Source: Flavobacterium cheongpyeongense
GTDB taxonomy: Bacteria; Bacteroidota; Bacteroidia; Flavobacteriales; Flavobacteriaceae
Length of the DNA: 64,000 nt
Direction: 5' to 3'
NCBI RefSeq assembly: GCF_003202435.1
Contig: NZ_QJHK01000016.1
Coordinates: 1 to 64,000 of the forward strand
Shown: piece by piece, positions 33,695 to 44,148 of the stretch
Position numbering within the stretch: position 1 is the stretch's first letter
Layout: every line of letters begins with the position of its first letter
The notes under the pieces: model-generated
What the model was told of the DNA's origin: nothing
Database searches by the model: none
The model's input: only the letters and a program-made list of their open reading frames with translations
Made by a program: the position numbers and the translations under genes

Positions 33695-35203
33695 TTATAG
33701 TCCGTGTTGAAACGTATGATAGTACGCTTCGTTGGCATTCAATTTATCTTTGAAATCTCTAATTGTAGTTTTTTCATCAATCACCAATAACTCGATTCCG
33801 GCGATGTCTGCAAAATCTTCCATGAACTCCGTTGTTACAGACTGACTGTACACTGTATGGTGTGCTCCACCCGCTAAAATCCATGCTGTTGCTGCAATAT
33901 CAAGGTTTGGTTTACAATCCCATAAAACTCTTGCAACCGGTAATTTTGGTAATTCTGCCATTGGTTTTACAGCTACCACTTCGTTTACAATCAAACGGAA
34001 ACGGTTCCCCATATCCACTAATGAAACGTTGATTGCTTCTCCTGCTGGTGAGTTGAATACCAAACGTGCAGGGTCTTCTTTTCCGCCAATTCCAAGAGGA
34101 TGTACTTCGCAAGACGCTTTTCCGTCAGCAATAGATGGACAAATTTCCAACATGTGTGATCCCAAAACATATGATTTTTGAGGTGTAAAATGATAGGTGT
34201 AATCTTCCATGAAAGATGTTCCACCTTCAAGACCCACGTTCATTACTTTTAAGGCACGAACCATTGCAGCTGTTTTCCAGTCGCCTTCGCCACCAAAACC
34301 GTAACCATCTGCCATTAATCTCTGGGTGGCAATTCCTGGTAATTGTTTCCATGCTCCCAGATTTTCAAATGTATCTGTAAAAGCTCCAAAACCTCCTTCT
34401 TCAAGGAAAGCTCTTAGACCTAATTCTATTTTTGCTGCTTCTGCTAATGAACTTCTTTGTGCTCCGCCTTCTTTTAAAGCATCCGTTAAATTATAAGAAG
34501 CTTCGTAAACTGCTAATAAATCGTTTAATTGTGCGTCAGTCACTTTCTCGATATGTTTTGTAACATCAGAGGAATCGAAACCGTTAACCGACATTCCGAA
34601 ACGAATCTGAGCTTCTACTTTATCCCCTTCTGTAACGGCAACTTCACGCATATTGTCTCCGATACGGGCTACTTTTAAGTTTTGAAGTTCGTCCCATCCT
34701 AAAGCTACTCTTGTCCAGATCCCTAATTTTTTCTGAACTCTTTCGTCTTCCCAGTGTCCTACAACGACTTTGCGTTTTTTACGCATTCTGGACATGATAA
34801 AACCAAATTCACGATCTCCGTGAGCTGACTGGTTGAGGTTCATGAAATCCATATCGATAGATCCCCACGGAATTTCAGCGTTGTATTGTGTGTGTAAGTG
34901 ACATAATGGTTTTTTAAGAATACTTAATCCGCCAATCCACATTTTTGCAGGTGAAAAAGTATGCATCCAGGCGATAATTCCGATACAGTTTTTAGTCGTA
35001 TTTGCCGCTAAACAAACATCTAAAATCTGAGCCGGAGATTTTACTACATCTTTATAAACCACTTTTACAGGGATTTGAGATGATTCTCCTAATCCTTTTG
35101 CAATTATCTGAGAATGTTCTGCTACTTTTCTTAATGTTTCTTCACCGTATAATTCCTGGCTTCCTACTACAAACCATACTTCTTTTTGAGAGATATCTAT
35201 CAT
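33695..35203 (-). CDS. araA: L-arabinose isomerase
   Basis: A 502-residue enzyme that converts L-arabinose to L-ribulose in the cytoplasm. The start [20 protein letters not shown] is chosen over an ATG eight codons upstream, because the family begins here. Markers are [28 protein letters not shown] with a metal Glu, and [11 protein letters not shown]. It is encoded after araD and before galM. An 18-bp hairpin (35291-35342) lies between araD and araA. Confidence 0.96.
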   Translation of the reverse strand: MIDISQKEVWFVVGSQELYGEETLRKVAEHSQIIAKGLGESSQIPVKVVYKDVVKSPAQILDVCLAANTTKNCIGIIAWMHTFSPAKMWIGGLSILKKPLCHLHTQYNAEIPWGSIDMDFMNLNQSAHGDREFGFIMSRMRKKRKVVVGHWEDERVQKKLGIWTRVALGWDELQNLKVARIGDNMREVAVTEGDKVEAQIRFGMSVNGFDSSDVTKHIEKVTDAQLNDLLAVYEASYNLTDALKEGGAQRSSLAEAAKIELGLRAFLEEGGFGAFTDTFENLGAWKQLPGIATQRLMADGYGFGGEGDWKTAAMVRALKVMNVGLEGGTSFMEDYTYHFTPQKSYVLGSHMLEICPSIADGKASCEVHPLGIGGKEDPARLVFNSPAGEAINVSLVDMGNRFRLIVNEVVAVKPMAELPKLPVARVLWDCKPNLDIAATAWILAGGAHHTVYSQSVTTEFMEDFADIAGIELLVIDEKTTIRDFKDKLNANEAYYHTFQHGL

Positions 35204-35290
35204 GTTCTTTTGTTTATTTTGTTTCAAGTTTCAGGTTTCAAGTTGTTGGAATCTGAAGATCTTAAATTTGTTATTTTATTGTTTTTGTTT

Positions 35291-35342
35291 GTTTCAGGTT
35301 TCAGGTTTCCAACTTGAAACAAAAAAACCTGAAACCTGAAAC
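35291..35342. repeat. Inverted repeat of GTTTCAGG words between araD and araA
   Basis: Eighteen-base perfect arms (35291-35308 and 35325-35342), with further GTTTCAAG and GTTTCAGG copies at 35220-35245. It forms a strong hairpin inside the ara transcript. Confidence 0.75.
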
Positions 35343-35349
35343 TAAATTT

Positions 35350-36051
35350 TTATTGTCCGTAATACGAATCTTTTCCGTGTTTACGGTTGTAATGTTTCTT
35401 TATTAAGGAATCCTTTAATCTTGGCGCATTTGGATTTATTTGTAAAGTCAGATACGCCATTTCGGCTACTACTTCCAGAACTTTACTGTTGTAAACCGCT
35501 TTTGCAGCATTTTTTCCCCAGGCAAATGGGCCATGGTTTCCAATCAAAACCATTTCTACTTCTTCGTAGGAAAGATTTTTTTCTTTGAAGCAATCCAAAA
35601 TCTGAATTCCGGTATTGTGTTCGTAATTTCCTTCGATAAGCGAATCTGCCATTGGCGGAGCACACGGAATATCAGCCGTAAGGTGATCGGCATGAGTTGT
35701 CCCAAAAATTGGAATATCACGCTGCGACTGCGCCCATGCTACTGAATACGTGGCGTGTGTATGAGCCACACCACCGATATTGGGCCAGTTTTTGTATAGA
35801 TAAGCATGCGTTTTGGTGTCTGATGACGGACGCATGGTTCCTTCGATAATATTGTTGTCAAAATCAACAATCACAATATCTTCCGGTTTTAAATCTTCGT
35901 AAGGGACACCACTTGGCTTAATGGCAAAAACACCATTTTCTCTATCGACTGCGCTTACGTTTCCAAAAGTATAAACCACCAGATTCAATGCATTTAACTG
36001 CATGTTGGCTTCGTAACATTCTTGTTTTAAATCTTTATAAAGAGAACTCAT
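35350..36051 (-). CDS. araD: L-ribulose-5-phosphate 4-epimerase
   Basis: A 233-residue class II aldolase-fold enzyme that turns L-ribulose 5-phosphate into D-xylulose 5-phosphate. The zinc His pair is in GVAHTHATYS (His97 and His99), with LIGNHGPFAWG and RPSSDTKTH also present. The start at 36051 matches the family (MSSLYKDLKQECYEAN); it overlaps the end of araB by 17 bp, a sign of coupled translation. Confidence 0.95.
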   Translation of the reverse strand: MSSLYKDLKQECYEANMQLNALNLVVYTFGNVSAVDRENGVFAIKPSGVPYEDLKPEDIVIVDFDNNIIEGTMRPSSDTKTHAYLYKNWPNIGGVAHTHATYSVAWAQSQRDIPIFGTTHADHLTADIPCAPPMADSLIEGNYEHNTGIQILDCFKEKNLSYEEVEMVLIGNHGPFAWGKNAAKAVYNSKVLEVVAEMAYLTLQINPNAPRLKDSLIKKHYNRKHGKDSYYGQ

Positions 36052-37726
36052 TTTCTGTAATTTTAATAGATGGATCGGCAAAAGCACTTAACTGATCGTA
36101 TGCTAAAAGTAATTTGTTGTAAGCAGACACTTTGTCAAGTTGTGGCGTGTATTCGCTTTCAAAAGGACTTCCCATTTTTTGACTGGCTTCGATTACATTT
36201 GGATAAATTCCGGAAGCTACGGCAGCATAAATTGCGGCTCCCAAAGCCGGAGCCTGATCTGATAAGGCTACTTTTATTGGTTTGTTTAAAACGTTGGCCA
36301 GAGTCTGCATGATAAAAGGAGATTTACGGGCAACACCACCGATACCGATAACACTGTCAATTTTTACACCCTCTTCCTCAAAACGATCCACGATTTTTTT
36401 AGATCCAAAACAGATTGCATTTACCAGAGCTTTAAAAATATGAGGGGCTTTTGATCCTAAAGATAAGTTGGAAATGGCGCTTTTTATTTCCTGATTCGCA
36501 TCCGGAGTTCTGCGTCCGTTAATCCAGTCTAAAGCGGTTGGTATACTTTCAGATAATGGAATTTTTTCAGCTTCTTTCGTCAATTCTACAATTAGTTTAT
36601 CGCTGAATTCTTCTCTTAATTTTTCCTTTTGTGCTTCATCCAAAATTGATGAAGAACTCAATAATTGTTCTGTTGGCCACATGAGTAGTTCTTTGTACCA
36701 CGCCAGTAAATCACCAAAAGCAGATTGTCCAGCTTCAAGACCTATATAACCCGGGATTACAGATCCGTCAACCTGACCGCAGATTCCGCGAACGGTTTTT
36801 GTTCCTACTTCATCATAAGAACCCACCAAAATATCACAAGTAGAAGTTCCCATAACACGAACTAAAGTGTTTTCGCCAATTTTAGCTCCAACAGCTCCAG
36901 AGTGCGCATCAAAAGTTCCAACAGCTACAACAGTATCTGTCGTAAGCCCTAAACGGTCTGCCCATTCTTTGCTTAAGTTTCCGGCAACTAAATCTGACGT
37001 ATAGGTTTCATTATATAAATTTCCGCGAAGCTGTGCTAAATACGGATGTAATTTTTCTAAGAATTCAACCGGAGGAAGTCCGTTCCAGTCTTCGTGCCAC
37101 ATGGCTTTGTGTCCCGCTGCACAACGGCTTCTTTTGAATGTCTTTAAATCTTTATCGTCAATTAACAAATAGGTCATTAAATCGCAATGTTCTAACCATG
37201 TATATGCTGCATTTCGAACGGCTTCATCTTCTCTTGCAATGTGCAGGATTTTTGCCCAAAACCATTCTGATGAATAAATTCCGCCTACATATTTTGTTAC
37301 GTTTTCTCCTCCCCAGCTTACGGCCAGTTCGTTGATTTCGTTTGCTTCACTGATGGCTGTATGGTCTTTCCATAATACCATCATCGCATTTGGGTTTTCT
37401 TCAAAACCTTTAGTCAAAGCCAGTGGAGTTCCGTCTTTTGTAACCGGAACCGGAGAAGATCCTGTAGTATCAATACAGATTCCTTTAATTGCAGCAGAAT
37501 CAACACCACTTTCTTTTACAACTGTCTGAATCGTAGTTTCCAATCCTTCAATATGATCCAGAGGATGCTGACGAAACTGGTTGATAGAGGCGTTACAATA
37601 TTGTTTGTTTTTCCATCTTTTATAATGAGAAACATTGGATGCCAACTCCTGTCCATTTTCAGTGTCTATCAGCACTGCACGAACAGAATCTGTTCCGTAA
37701 TCTAATCCTATAACATAGTTTTTCAT
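36035..37726 (-). CDS. araB: Ribulokinase
   Basis: A 563-residue FGGY-family kinase that phosphorylates L-ribulose. The N-terminal GLDYGTDSVRAVLID phosphate-1 motif and the C-terminal VIGIGGVARKSPFIMQ adenosine-side motif are clear, as is APALGAAIYAAV near the end. First gene of the araB-araD-araA-galM run. Its -7 box (37749-37756) and an AraR-type site (37771-37791) lie within 70 bp upstream. Confidence 0.96.
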   Translation of the reverse strand: MKNYVIGLDYGTDSVRAVLIDTENGQELASNVSHYKRWKNKQYCNASINQFRQHPLDHIEGLETTIQTVVKESGVDSAAIKGICIDTTGSSPVPVTKDGTPLALTKGFEENPNAMMVLWKDHTAISEANEINELAVSWGGENVTKYVGGIYSSEWFWAKILHIAREDEAVRNAAYTWLEHCDLMTYLLIDDKDLKTFKRSRCAAGHKAMWHEDWNGLPPVEFLEKLHPYLAQLRGNLYNETYTSDLVAGNLSKEWADRLGLTTDTVVAVGTFDAHSGAVGAKIGENTLVRVMGTSTCDILVGSYDEVGTKTVRGICGQVDGSVIPGYIGLEAGQSAFGDLLAWYKELLMWPTEQLLSSSSILDEAQKEKLREEFSDKLIVELTKEAEKIPLSESIPTALDWINGRRTPDANQEIKSAISNLSLGSKAPHIFKALVNAICFGSKKIVDRFEEEGVKIDSVIGIGGVARKSPFIMQTLANVLNKPIKVALSDQAPALGAAIYAAVASGIYPNVIEASQKMGSPFESEYTPQLDKVSAYNKLLLAYDQLSAFADPSIKITENEFSL

Positions 37727-37748
37727 TGCAAATTCATTTAAATGATGA

Positions 37749-37756
37749 CAAATATA
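37749..37756 (-). promoter_or_regulatory. -7 promoter box of the araBDA operon
   Basis: Minus-strand TATATTTG, a match to TAnnTTTG, 23 bp upstream of the araB ATG. The AraR-type dyad lies just upstream, over the -33 region. Confidence 0.55.
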
Positions 37757-37770
37757 CTACAATTAATTTA

Positions 37771-37791
37771 TAAGTGTACAAAAAACACTTA
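37771..37791. promoter_or_regulatory. AraR-type operator, site A (araB)
   Basis: TAAGTGT (37771-37777), seven bases, then ACACTTA (37785-37791): a perfect half-site palindrome. The same plan is found at 44397, 44560, 48288 and 55342. It covers the -33 region of the araB promoter, so the bound regulator would block transcription. Confidence 0.75.
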
Positions 37792-37891
37792 ATAAAAATG
37801 GTTGTTCTTTTTTTTACAAATAATGTATCAAAACAGGGATTTAAAATCAAAACAAAAAGCAAACGTTAATTATAAATTTATTCTTTTGCGA

Positions 37892-39877
37892 TTATTTCAT
37901 CTTTATTTTCAAAACTGTAACCGAGTATGCCAGGAAATTGTATTGAATTTGGTTTCCTTTTAGCTTAAATTCACTTTCTTTAGGGCTAATTTTGGTTGGC
38001 GTTGCAAAAGAATTCTCATCATTAAGCCCCTCTCCTTTCAAAACTACAGCCATTCCTTTTGTATCTAATTGGGCTCCTTTTAAATCAATTGCTACATTTT
38101 GATCTGATGCAGCTGCGTTAATGATTTTCAGGATTACCTCTTTTGAATTCATGTCTTTTACTGCCGATGCAAACAAATCATTTTGACCTGTTACTGCTTT
38201 TCCGTCCAATGTAATATTAATTAAATCTGTTCCTTTATTGTTAGAAAACAACTTCTGAACATAATAATTTGGTGTTCCGTATGATTGCAAATTATTAAAC
38301 CAGATCATGTCCGGTGTCCATTGCCAGCCTTCAACATGGGCCAATAAAGGTGCGTAAGAAGTTAGCTGAACTACCTCAGCATTACGCTCCATTCCGGTCA
38401 TGAAAGCGGCTTCAGAAAACGCACATTCCCAGTTATTTTTATTGTTCGGACTTGCGATTGCAACACTTTGTGCAGCATATTCTCCTGCAAAAATCTTTGG
38501 TCCTTTTCGGTCGTAATTATCGTAACGGGTTACATTTTTACGAAACCATGCCGGATCTTTATAATAATGTTCGTCTACAATTTCGGCATTTAATTTTTTA
38601 AGTTCGGTCATACCATAATCATAAAAATCTCCGTCAGGAAATGGTCCGGTTCCGGAAACAATGGTAATATTTGGATATTTTGCTTTTATCGCTTTTTGAA
38701 ACACTTTGAAACGCTCAATATAATCCGGTCCCCATTGTTCATTTCCAACTCCGATGAATTTTAAATTAAATGGTTTTGGATGTCCCATATCTGCCCTTAC
38801 TTTTCCCCAGGCTGTTTCTGATCCACCATTTGCAAATTCAATTAAATCTAAAGCGTCCTGGACATAAGGGTCTAATTGATCCATAGGAACCAATTGGCCG
38901 GTATTGAACTGACAAGCCATCCCACAGCTTAAAATGGGTAACGGAGAAGCTCCGATATCTTCGGAAAGCTGAAAATATTCAAAGAATCCTAAACCAAAAC
39001 TCTGGAAATAATCCGGTGCCGGTCTATGCGCAAATTCCATGTTCCAACGGTTTACAGCAGTCTCTCTGTCTTCAACATTTCCAACTGATTTTTTCCATTG
39101 GTAACGTTCTGCCAAAGTTCTTCCTTCAACAATACAGCCTCCCGGAAAACGTAAAAATCCTGGTTTTAAATCGTATAATAATTGTACTAAATCTTTACGC
39201 AGACCGTTCTTTCTTCCTGCCCAGGTATCTTCTGGAAACAACGAAATATTATCTAAATCAATCACTCCGTTTCCTTCAAAAGTGATTTTTAATTTTGCTT
39301 TTGCTTCTGTTGCAGATGATGTTAATTGCCCCGTGTAATTTGACCAGTCTTTTGATATTGGTACAATTGACGTTTCTCCTAAAACCTTATTGTCTTTATC
39401 AATGAATTGAAACTTGATTTTAGAAATATTCCCTGATATTTTTGATGCTTTTAAAGACAAATTGTATTTCAGGTCTTTTTTGATTCCCATTCCTCTGAAA
39501 CCTTCATTGATCAGTTCATAGCCGTAAGCATCATTAATGGTTACTCTGCAGTAATTATGATTTGTTCCTTTTTGGGAATATTGAATCACATTTGCAATTC
39601 CGGATTGTGTATTTAATTTATGACGGTCACTCTTTGGCTCGTTCCATCCCATCATTGGGAACAGGAATTCGAATGATCTGTTTTTGATCATCTCGGCGTA
39701 TAAGCCTCCATCAGCAGCAAAATTGATGTCTTCAAAAAACACTCCGTACATCGTAGGCTGAATTTTGGTAACTGTTTTTGCAACATCTACCTGAAGGTTG
39801 TTTTTTTGTGCCGAAGCTAAAAAGCCGTTCAGCAATAAACCGCAAAGGATAATTTTGGTAATTAAATTGGACTTCAT
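37892..39877 (-). CDS. GH51 alpha-L-arabinofuranosidase with carbohydrate-binding domain
   Basis: A 661-residue secreted enzyme (signal MKSNLITKIILCGLLLNGFLA). After an N-terminal barrel start (PTMYGVFFEDINFAADGG) comes a beta-sandwich insert of CBM4/9 type (residues about 110-210), then the GH51 barrel: acid/base Glu in GVGNEQWG near residue 378, nucleophile Glu in FAGEYAAQS near residue 462, and a C-terminal beta domain. It cuts terminal alpha-L-arabinofuranose from arabinan or arabinoxylan. It is downstream of the GH127 gene and upstream of araB. Confidence 0.92.
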   Translation of the reverse strand: MKSNLITKIILCGLLLNGFLASAQKNNLQVDVAKTVTKIQPTMYGVFFEDINFAADGGLYAEMIKNRSFEFLFPMMGWNEPKSDRHKLNTQSGIANVIQYSQKGTNHNYCRVTINDAYGYELINEGFRGMGIKKDLKYNLSLKASKISGNISKIKFQFIDKDNKVLGETSIVPISKDWSNYTGQLTSSATEAKAKLKITFEGNGVIDLDNISLFPEDTWAGRKNGLRKDLVQLLYDLKPGFLRFPGGCIVEGRTLAERYQWKKSVGNVEDRETAVNRWNMEFAHRPAPDYFQSFGLGFFEYFQLSEDIGASPLPILSCGMACQFNTGQLVPMDQLDPYVQDALDLIEFANGGSETAWGKVRADMGHPKPFNLKFIGVGNEQWGPDYIERFKVFQKAIKAKYPNITIVSGTGPFPDGDFYDYGMTELKKLNAEIVDEHYYKDPAWFRKNVTRYDNYDRKGPKIFAGEYAAQSVAIASPNNKNNWECAFSEAAFMTGMERNAEVVQLTSYAPLLAHVEGWQWTPDMIWFNNLQSYGTPNYYVQKLFSNNKGTDLINITLDGKAVTGQNDLFASAVKDMNSKEVILKIINAAASDQNVAIDLKGAQLDTKGMAVVLKGEGLNDENSFATPTKISPKESEFKLKGNQIQYNFLAYSVTVLKIKMK

Positions 39878-40183
39878 TTTTATTTTGTTTGTGTTTTATG
39901 AAACGCAGATTACACTGATTCACTAAAGTGAAAACGCGGATAAAAACGGATTTTTAATTTTTGTATATATGTTTCTAACACATAAGAACATTGTATTTGA
40001 TTTCTTAAAAAGCTATTTAATTTATTTAAAATCAAATAGCTATGTATTCAAATCAGGATTTGTTTTAAACTCTTTTTTATTCATTTTCAAATTCTATGAT
40101 TCTTTTTTCACGCAGATTTTTAATCTTTCTAAATCCTTTAATCTATAACTTTTTCTTGATTCTTTACTCTTTGTTCTATATTC
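39878..40183. other. Gene-free stretch between GH51 and GH127 genes
   Basis: 306 bp of AT-rich DNA with words such as ACGCAGATTACACTGATT and ACGCGGATAAAAACGG, which are dispersed Flavobacteria intergenic words. No promoter, hairpin of note or AraR-type site was found here. Confidence 0.4.
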
Positions 40184-42169
40184 TTAATTCTTATAATCCA
40201 ACCAGACTTTCATTTTTCCAACTCCTCTGTTTGACCAACTGTAATACGGAATGGCTTTGAATTTTGAATTTTCAATAACATTTATTCCATTTAATAAATT
40301 GTCATCTTTTCTAACTTTGAAAGTATCTGATGATTCAACATCAATCTTGTCAAAATTGGTTTTGTTGTCAATTTCCTCAACAGCATAAACAATTGGTCCG
40401 TATTCTAAAGAAACTTTATTTTTATTGGTTTCTACTTTTGAATTGGTTTCTACTTCCTGAACTTCCATTGGGAAATTAAGGTTGATTTTATCTCCTTTTT
40501 TCCAATTTCTGGTGATAGTAAAATAACCTTCTTCAGGTCGAATTGTCAATTGTTCTCCATTCAGATTAATAGTTGCTTTTTGAGTCGAAGCTTTTTTGTA
40601 ACTGTATAAATCTCCCGGCAACACTTCATTTCTTGCCCAGCCCGGAACACGAAGTTTGATGGTGAATTTGCTTTCTTTTTTTGGATTAACCAAGATGTTA
40701 ATTTTTCCTTTCCAGGGATATCCTGTTTGCTGAGAAATCTGTAAATCTGTATTTCCAACTTTAAAAGAAGCATTGTTTGATGCATATAAATTCACATACA
40801 AAACGTCATTCGATTTGGAGTAAATCAATCCGGGAATTGAAGGTACAAAACGAATTAAATTGGTCGGACAGCATGAACAGTCAAACCATGCCTGACGGGT
40901 ACAGGAACCTCTGTTTGATTTATAGACCCCGTCTGCTTCCAGTGCATTTGGATAGAAAAACTGTTTTCCGTCTAATGAAATTCCGGAGATTAAACCGTTG
41001 TACATGGTTCTTTCGATTACGTCAAAATATGCTGATTTTCCATATAAATTATGCAATCTGTGGTTCCAATATACATCTCCAATTGCGGCGCAGGTTTCGT
41101 TGTAGGCTGTTAAATTTGGCAATTCGTAATTAGGGCCAAAGGCTTCTCCATCATGTCTGGAACCAATTCCTCCGGTGATATACATTTTTTTGTTGACCAT
41201 ATTACTCCACAAATTATTTATGGCATCTGTATAACCTTTGTCTTTTGTCATAGCGGCAATATCGGTCATTCCTGCATACATGTAAACAGCACGAACCGCA
41301 TGACCCACAACTTCATTTTGCTGAATTACCGGTTTATGATCCTGCGCATATTCGCCATATAATTTATGATTTTCCGGGTTGCCTCGATTGTCCAGATAAT
41401 ATTTTGCCAGTTTTAAGTAGCTTTCATTGTGAGTTACCTGATACAATTTGATCAAACCGGTTTCTACAATCTGATGTCCCGGAACGCCTTTTACCTGACC
41501 CGGGCCATCGCCAAAAGTTTGTACTAACAAATCGGCATTTTTGATGGCAATATCCAAAAAGTTTCTTTTTCCGGTTGCTTCATAATGCACCACAGCAGCT
41601 TCAATCAAATGTCCTGCATTGTAGCATTCGTGACTGATCTGCAAGGATTCCCAACGTTTTCCTTCAATTACCGGAACCCATGTACAAGGTGGTTTTGCAG
41701 GATTTATGGTTCTCCAGGTTGTTAAGTAACCGTCCTTTTCCTGACCAATTTTTACAATGGCAATCAGCGAATCTAAAACTTGTTCTAATTTTGGGTTTGG
41801 TGCAGAAATCAAAGTGTTCGAAGCACCTTCGATAATTTTGTAAACATCGGTATCGTCAAAAGGCATTTCGCCTTTTACTGTCCCTGTTTTTTGTTTTCCG
41901 GCGATCAGGAAATTCTCAAAACGTCCTTCTTCATTACATTTTTGAATGGCATAGGCAATCGTAATTTCCTGCACTCTTTTGATAATAGGAAGCCAGAAAG
42001 AATCAGATAGTTTTACATTTTGAATGTTTACCGGTTCGATTTGATAACCGGCTTTTAAGGCAGAAGTTTTATCGCTCGATTGTACTACATTGTTTCTGGT
42101 TTCTTTGCAGGAAATCAAAATCAGAATCGACAGAAAAATTGCCAGTATTGGAAAATTATATTTTTTCAT
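40184..42169 (-). CDS. GH127 beta-L-arabinofuranosidase, lipoprotein
   Basis: A 661-residue lipoprotein (lipobox LILISC, Cys near residue 21). GH127 enzymes release beta-L-arabinofuranose, as in plant extensins and arabinogalactan side chains. The (alpha/alpha)6 barrel shows the acid/base Glu in YNETCAAIGD near residue 357 and the zinc-binding Cys set CSCCPTN near residue 432, which includes the nucleophile Cys. Upstream on the strand lie a GH43 remnant and a GH51 gene. Together they suggest attack on several arabinose linkages. Confidence 0.92.
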   Translation of the reverse strand: MKKYNFPILAIFLSILILISCKETRNNVVQSSDKTSALKAGYQIEPVNIQNVKLSDSFWLPIIKRVQEITIAYAIQKCNEEGRFENFLIAGKQKTGTVKGEMPFDDTDVYKIIEGASNTLISAPNPKLEQVLDSLIAIVKIGQEKDGYLTTWRTINPAKPPCTWVPVIEGKRWESLQISHECYNAGHLIEAAVVHYEATGKRNFLDIAIKNADLLVQTFGDGPGQVKGVPGHQIVETGLIKLYQVTHNESYLKLAKYYLDNRGNPENHKLYGEYAQDHKPVIQQNEVVGHAVRAVYMYAGMTDIAAMTKDKGYTDAINNLWSNMVNKKMYITGGIGSRHDGEAFGPNYELPNLTAYNETCAAIGDVYWNHRLHNLYGKSAYFDVIERTMYNGLISGISLDGKQFFYPNALEADGVYKSNRGSCTRQAWFDCSCCPTNLIRFVPSIPGLIYSKSNDVLYVNLYASNNASFKVGNTDLQISQQTGYPWKGKINILVNPKKESKFTIKLRVPGWARNEVLPGDLYSYKKASTQKATINLNGEQLTIRPEEGYFTITRNWKKGDKINLNFPMEVQEVETNSKVETNKNKVSLEYGPIVYAVEEIDNKTNFDKIDVESSDTFKVRKDDNLLNGINVIENSKFKAIPYYSWSNRGVGKMKVWLDYKN

Positions 42170-42179
42170 TGTTGCTATT

Positions 42180-42392
42180 CTATTTTAAAATGGGCCATAA
42201 ATCTGCATTCCATTGTATTTCTTTTACTATTAATCTTGGTGTTCCGTTGGTTTTCTTTTCGTAAGCATGGTAAAAAATATAATCTTTTCCATCAAACGTG
42301 TAAGCGCTGTTATGGCCTACTCCAAAATAATTTTCGTCGCCCTGAACTACTAAACTTCCACCACCTTCGTTTAATGGCTTCTCTTCTTTAAT
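42180..42392 (-). pseudogene. C-terminal remnant of a GH43 arabinanase/arabinosidase
   Basis: An open frame without a start codon reads EGGGSLVVQGDENYFGVGHN, SAYTFDGKDYIFYHAYEKKT and NGTPRLIVKEIQWNADLWP, ending at TAG 42180. This is the last third of the GH43 five-bladed propeller (GHNS and YHAY are family motifs). The stop TGA at 42393-42395 closes it upstream. The rest of the gene is gone, and dispersed intergenic repeat words take its place. The GH127 ATG lies 10 bp downstream, so the remnant now forms its leader. Confidence 0.75.
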
Positions 42393-42600
42393 TCATAGAA
42401 ACATTAAACACATAGGACGTAGTTTTTTCGTTCAAAAAAGGAACTTCACTTACTTAAATATGTATAGCTACATATATGAAAAGTGAAACGTCTTTTTCAC
42501 AACTGTAAAAATCCTGTTTCTATGTGTTCAAATTATAATCCTAATGATATTTTTAGCAAAAACTCTAATTCTGTTAAAGAGCTTTTGATTTTTTATCCTT

Positions 42601-44148
42601 TTATTTTCCTTCTAAAACAACTACTGAGAAAGGAGGAATAGTAATTTCTAATTTTCCTTTTTTATTTTCGAAACCTTTAAAAACTGTTGGTACAATTTTA
42701 TTAGGTGTATCGAATGAATTGTAATCTTGTAATTTTACTGATGTTATTATTGTTCCAGTGAAGTTTTTTACGCCAAGGTCTTTAACATCAATCTCAATTT
42801 TATTTTTATTTTTGGCATCCACATTTACTAAAGAAATATGAATTGCCCCATTTTTATCTTTTGAAGCTGAAGCCGATACTGCCGGAAGTGTTTCTCCATT
42901 CACTGTATACAATGGCGACTGAAAACTTACCGGTACTAATTTTGCATCCTGATGAACAGCATATATTTTCATTACATGATAAGTAGGTGTAGTAATCATT
43001 TTGGCTTTATCAGTAAGGATAACTGCCTGCAAAACGTTAACACATTGTGCTAAATTCGCCATACGAACCCTGTCTGCATGATTGTTGAAAATATTAAGGG
43101 TTGCTCCTGCTAAAACGGCATCTCTCATGGTATTCTGCTGGTATAAAAATCCCGGATTTGTACCTTTTTCTACTTCATACCAGCCTCCCCATTCGTCAAC
43201 CAGCATAGCTACTTTTTTCTCAGGATCGTATTTATCCATTATAGCACCGTGTTTGGTAACCAATTCTTCCATTTTCAAAGCCGATTGCATCGTTTTGAAA
43301 TATTGTTCTTCTGTAAAATCGACTCCGTCTCCTTTTTTATTCCAGTTGATTACTGCATAATGATGCACTCCTAATCCTCCTAACATATTAAGCGGAATGT
43401 TTTTCATTAAAACTTCTGTCCAGTTATAATCGGCACTGTTTGATCCTGAAGCAATACGGGTAATGCCACCAGTATTTTCCCAATCTGACATAAAAGTGGC
43501 AAATTTTCTATATTCTCCGGCATAATATTCAGCAGTCATATTTCCTCCGCAGCCCCATGCTTCATTTCCTATTCCCCAGAATTTAACTTTCCATGGTTCT
43601 ATTCTGCCATTCTTTTTACGCAAATCACTCATAGGGCTTTTTCCGCTAAAGTTGGTGTACTGAACCCAGTCAGCTAATTCCTGAACGGTACCGCTTCCCA
43701 CGTTTCCTGATAAATACGGCTCTGTTCCTAAAAGCTCACACATATTTAAGAAATCATGTGTCCCAAAACTGTTGTCTTCCGTTACTCCACCCCACCATTT
43801 GTTTACAATAGTTGGTCTTTGTTCCTGAGGTCCAATTCCGTCTTTCCAGTGGTAAGTATCGGCAAAACAACCGCCAGGCCATCTTAAATTTGGAATTTTC
43901 AAATCTTTTAAAGCCGCAATAATATCATTTCGAACTCCTTTGGTATTTGGTATTTTTGAAGTATCCCCTACAAAAAAGCCTCCATAAATACAGCGTCCTA
44001 AATGTTCAGCAAAATGCCCGTAGATGTTTTTATTGATTGTAGGAGCACTTTCGTCATTTTTTAATGTGACAATTGTCGTTTCTTTTTGTGCGAAAGTAAT
44101 TTGATTACAAAATGTAAATACAAATAGAATTAAAAATGTTTTTTTCAT
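42601..44148 (-). CDS. abfA: GH51 alpha-L-arabinofuranosidase
   Basis: A 515-residue secreted GH51 enzyme of the short class (signal peptide ending near ITFAQ). The barrel begins KNIYGHFAEHLGRCIYGG; LRWPGGCFADTYHWKDG and GPQEQRP are typical of this class. The acid/base Glu is in GIGNEAWG near residue 194, the nucleophile in VDEWGGWY near residue 317. First gene of the secreted arabinose-releasing set on the minus strand, divergent from araR; AraR-type sites lie in the shared region. Confidence 0.93.
   Translation of the reverse strand: MKKTFLILFVFTFCNQITFAQKETTIVTLKNDESAPTINKNIYGHFAEHLGRCIYGGFFVGDTSKIPNTKGVRNDIIAALKDLKIPNLRWPGGCFADTYHWKDGIGPQEQRPTIVNKWWGGVTEDNSFGTHDFLNMCELLGTEPYLSGNVGSGTVQELADWVQYTNFSGKSPMSDLRKKNGRIEPWKVKFWGIGNEAWGCGGNMTAEYYAGEYRKFATFMSDWENTGGITRIASGSNSADYNWTEVLMKNIPLNMLGGLGVHHYAVINWNKKGDGVDFTEEQYFKTMQSALKMEELVTKHGAIMDKYDPEKKVAMLVDEWGGWYEVEKGTNPGFLYQQNTMRDAVLAGATLNIFNNHADRVRMANLAQCVNVLQAVILTDKAKMITTPTYHVMKIYAVHQDAKLVPVSFQSPLYTVNGETLPAVSASASKDKNGAIHISLVNVDAKNKNKIEIDVKDLGVKNFTGTIITSVKLQDYNSFDTPNKIVPTVFKGFENKKGKLEITIPPFSVVVLEGK

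Noticed and set aside
39900-40120. AraR-type site in the gap between GH51 and GH127.
   Set aside because: No TAAGTGT-N7-ACATTTA pattern was found; the gap lies inside a likely operon.
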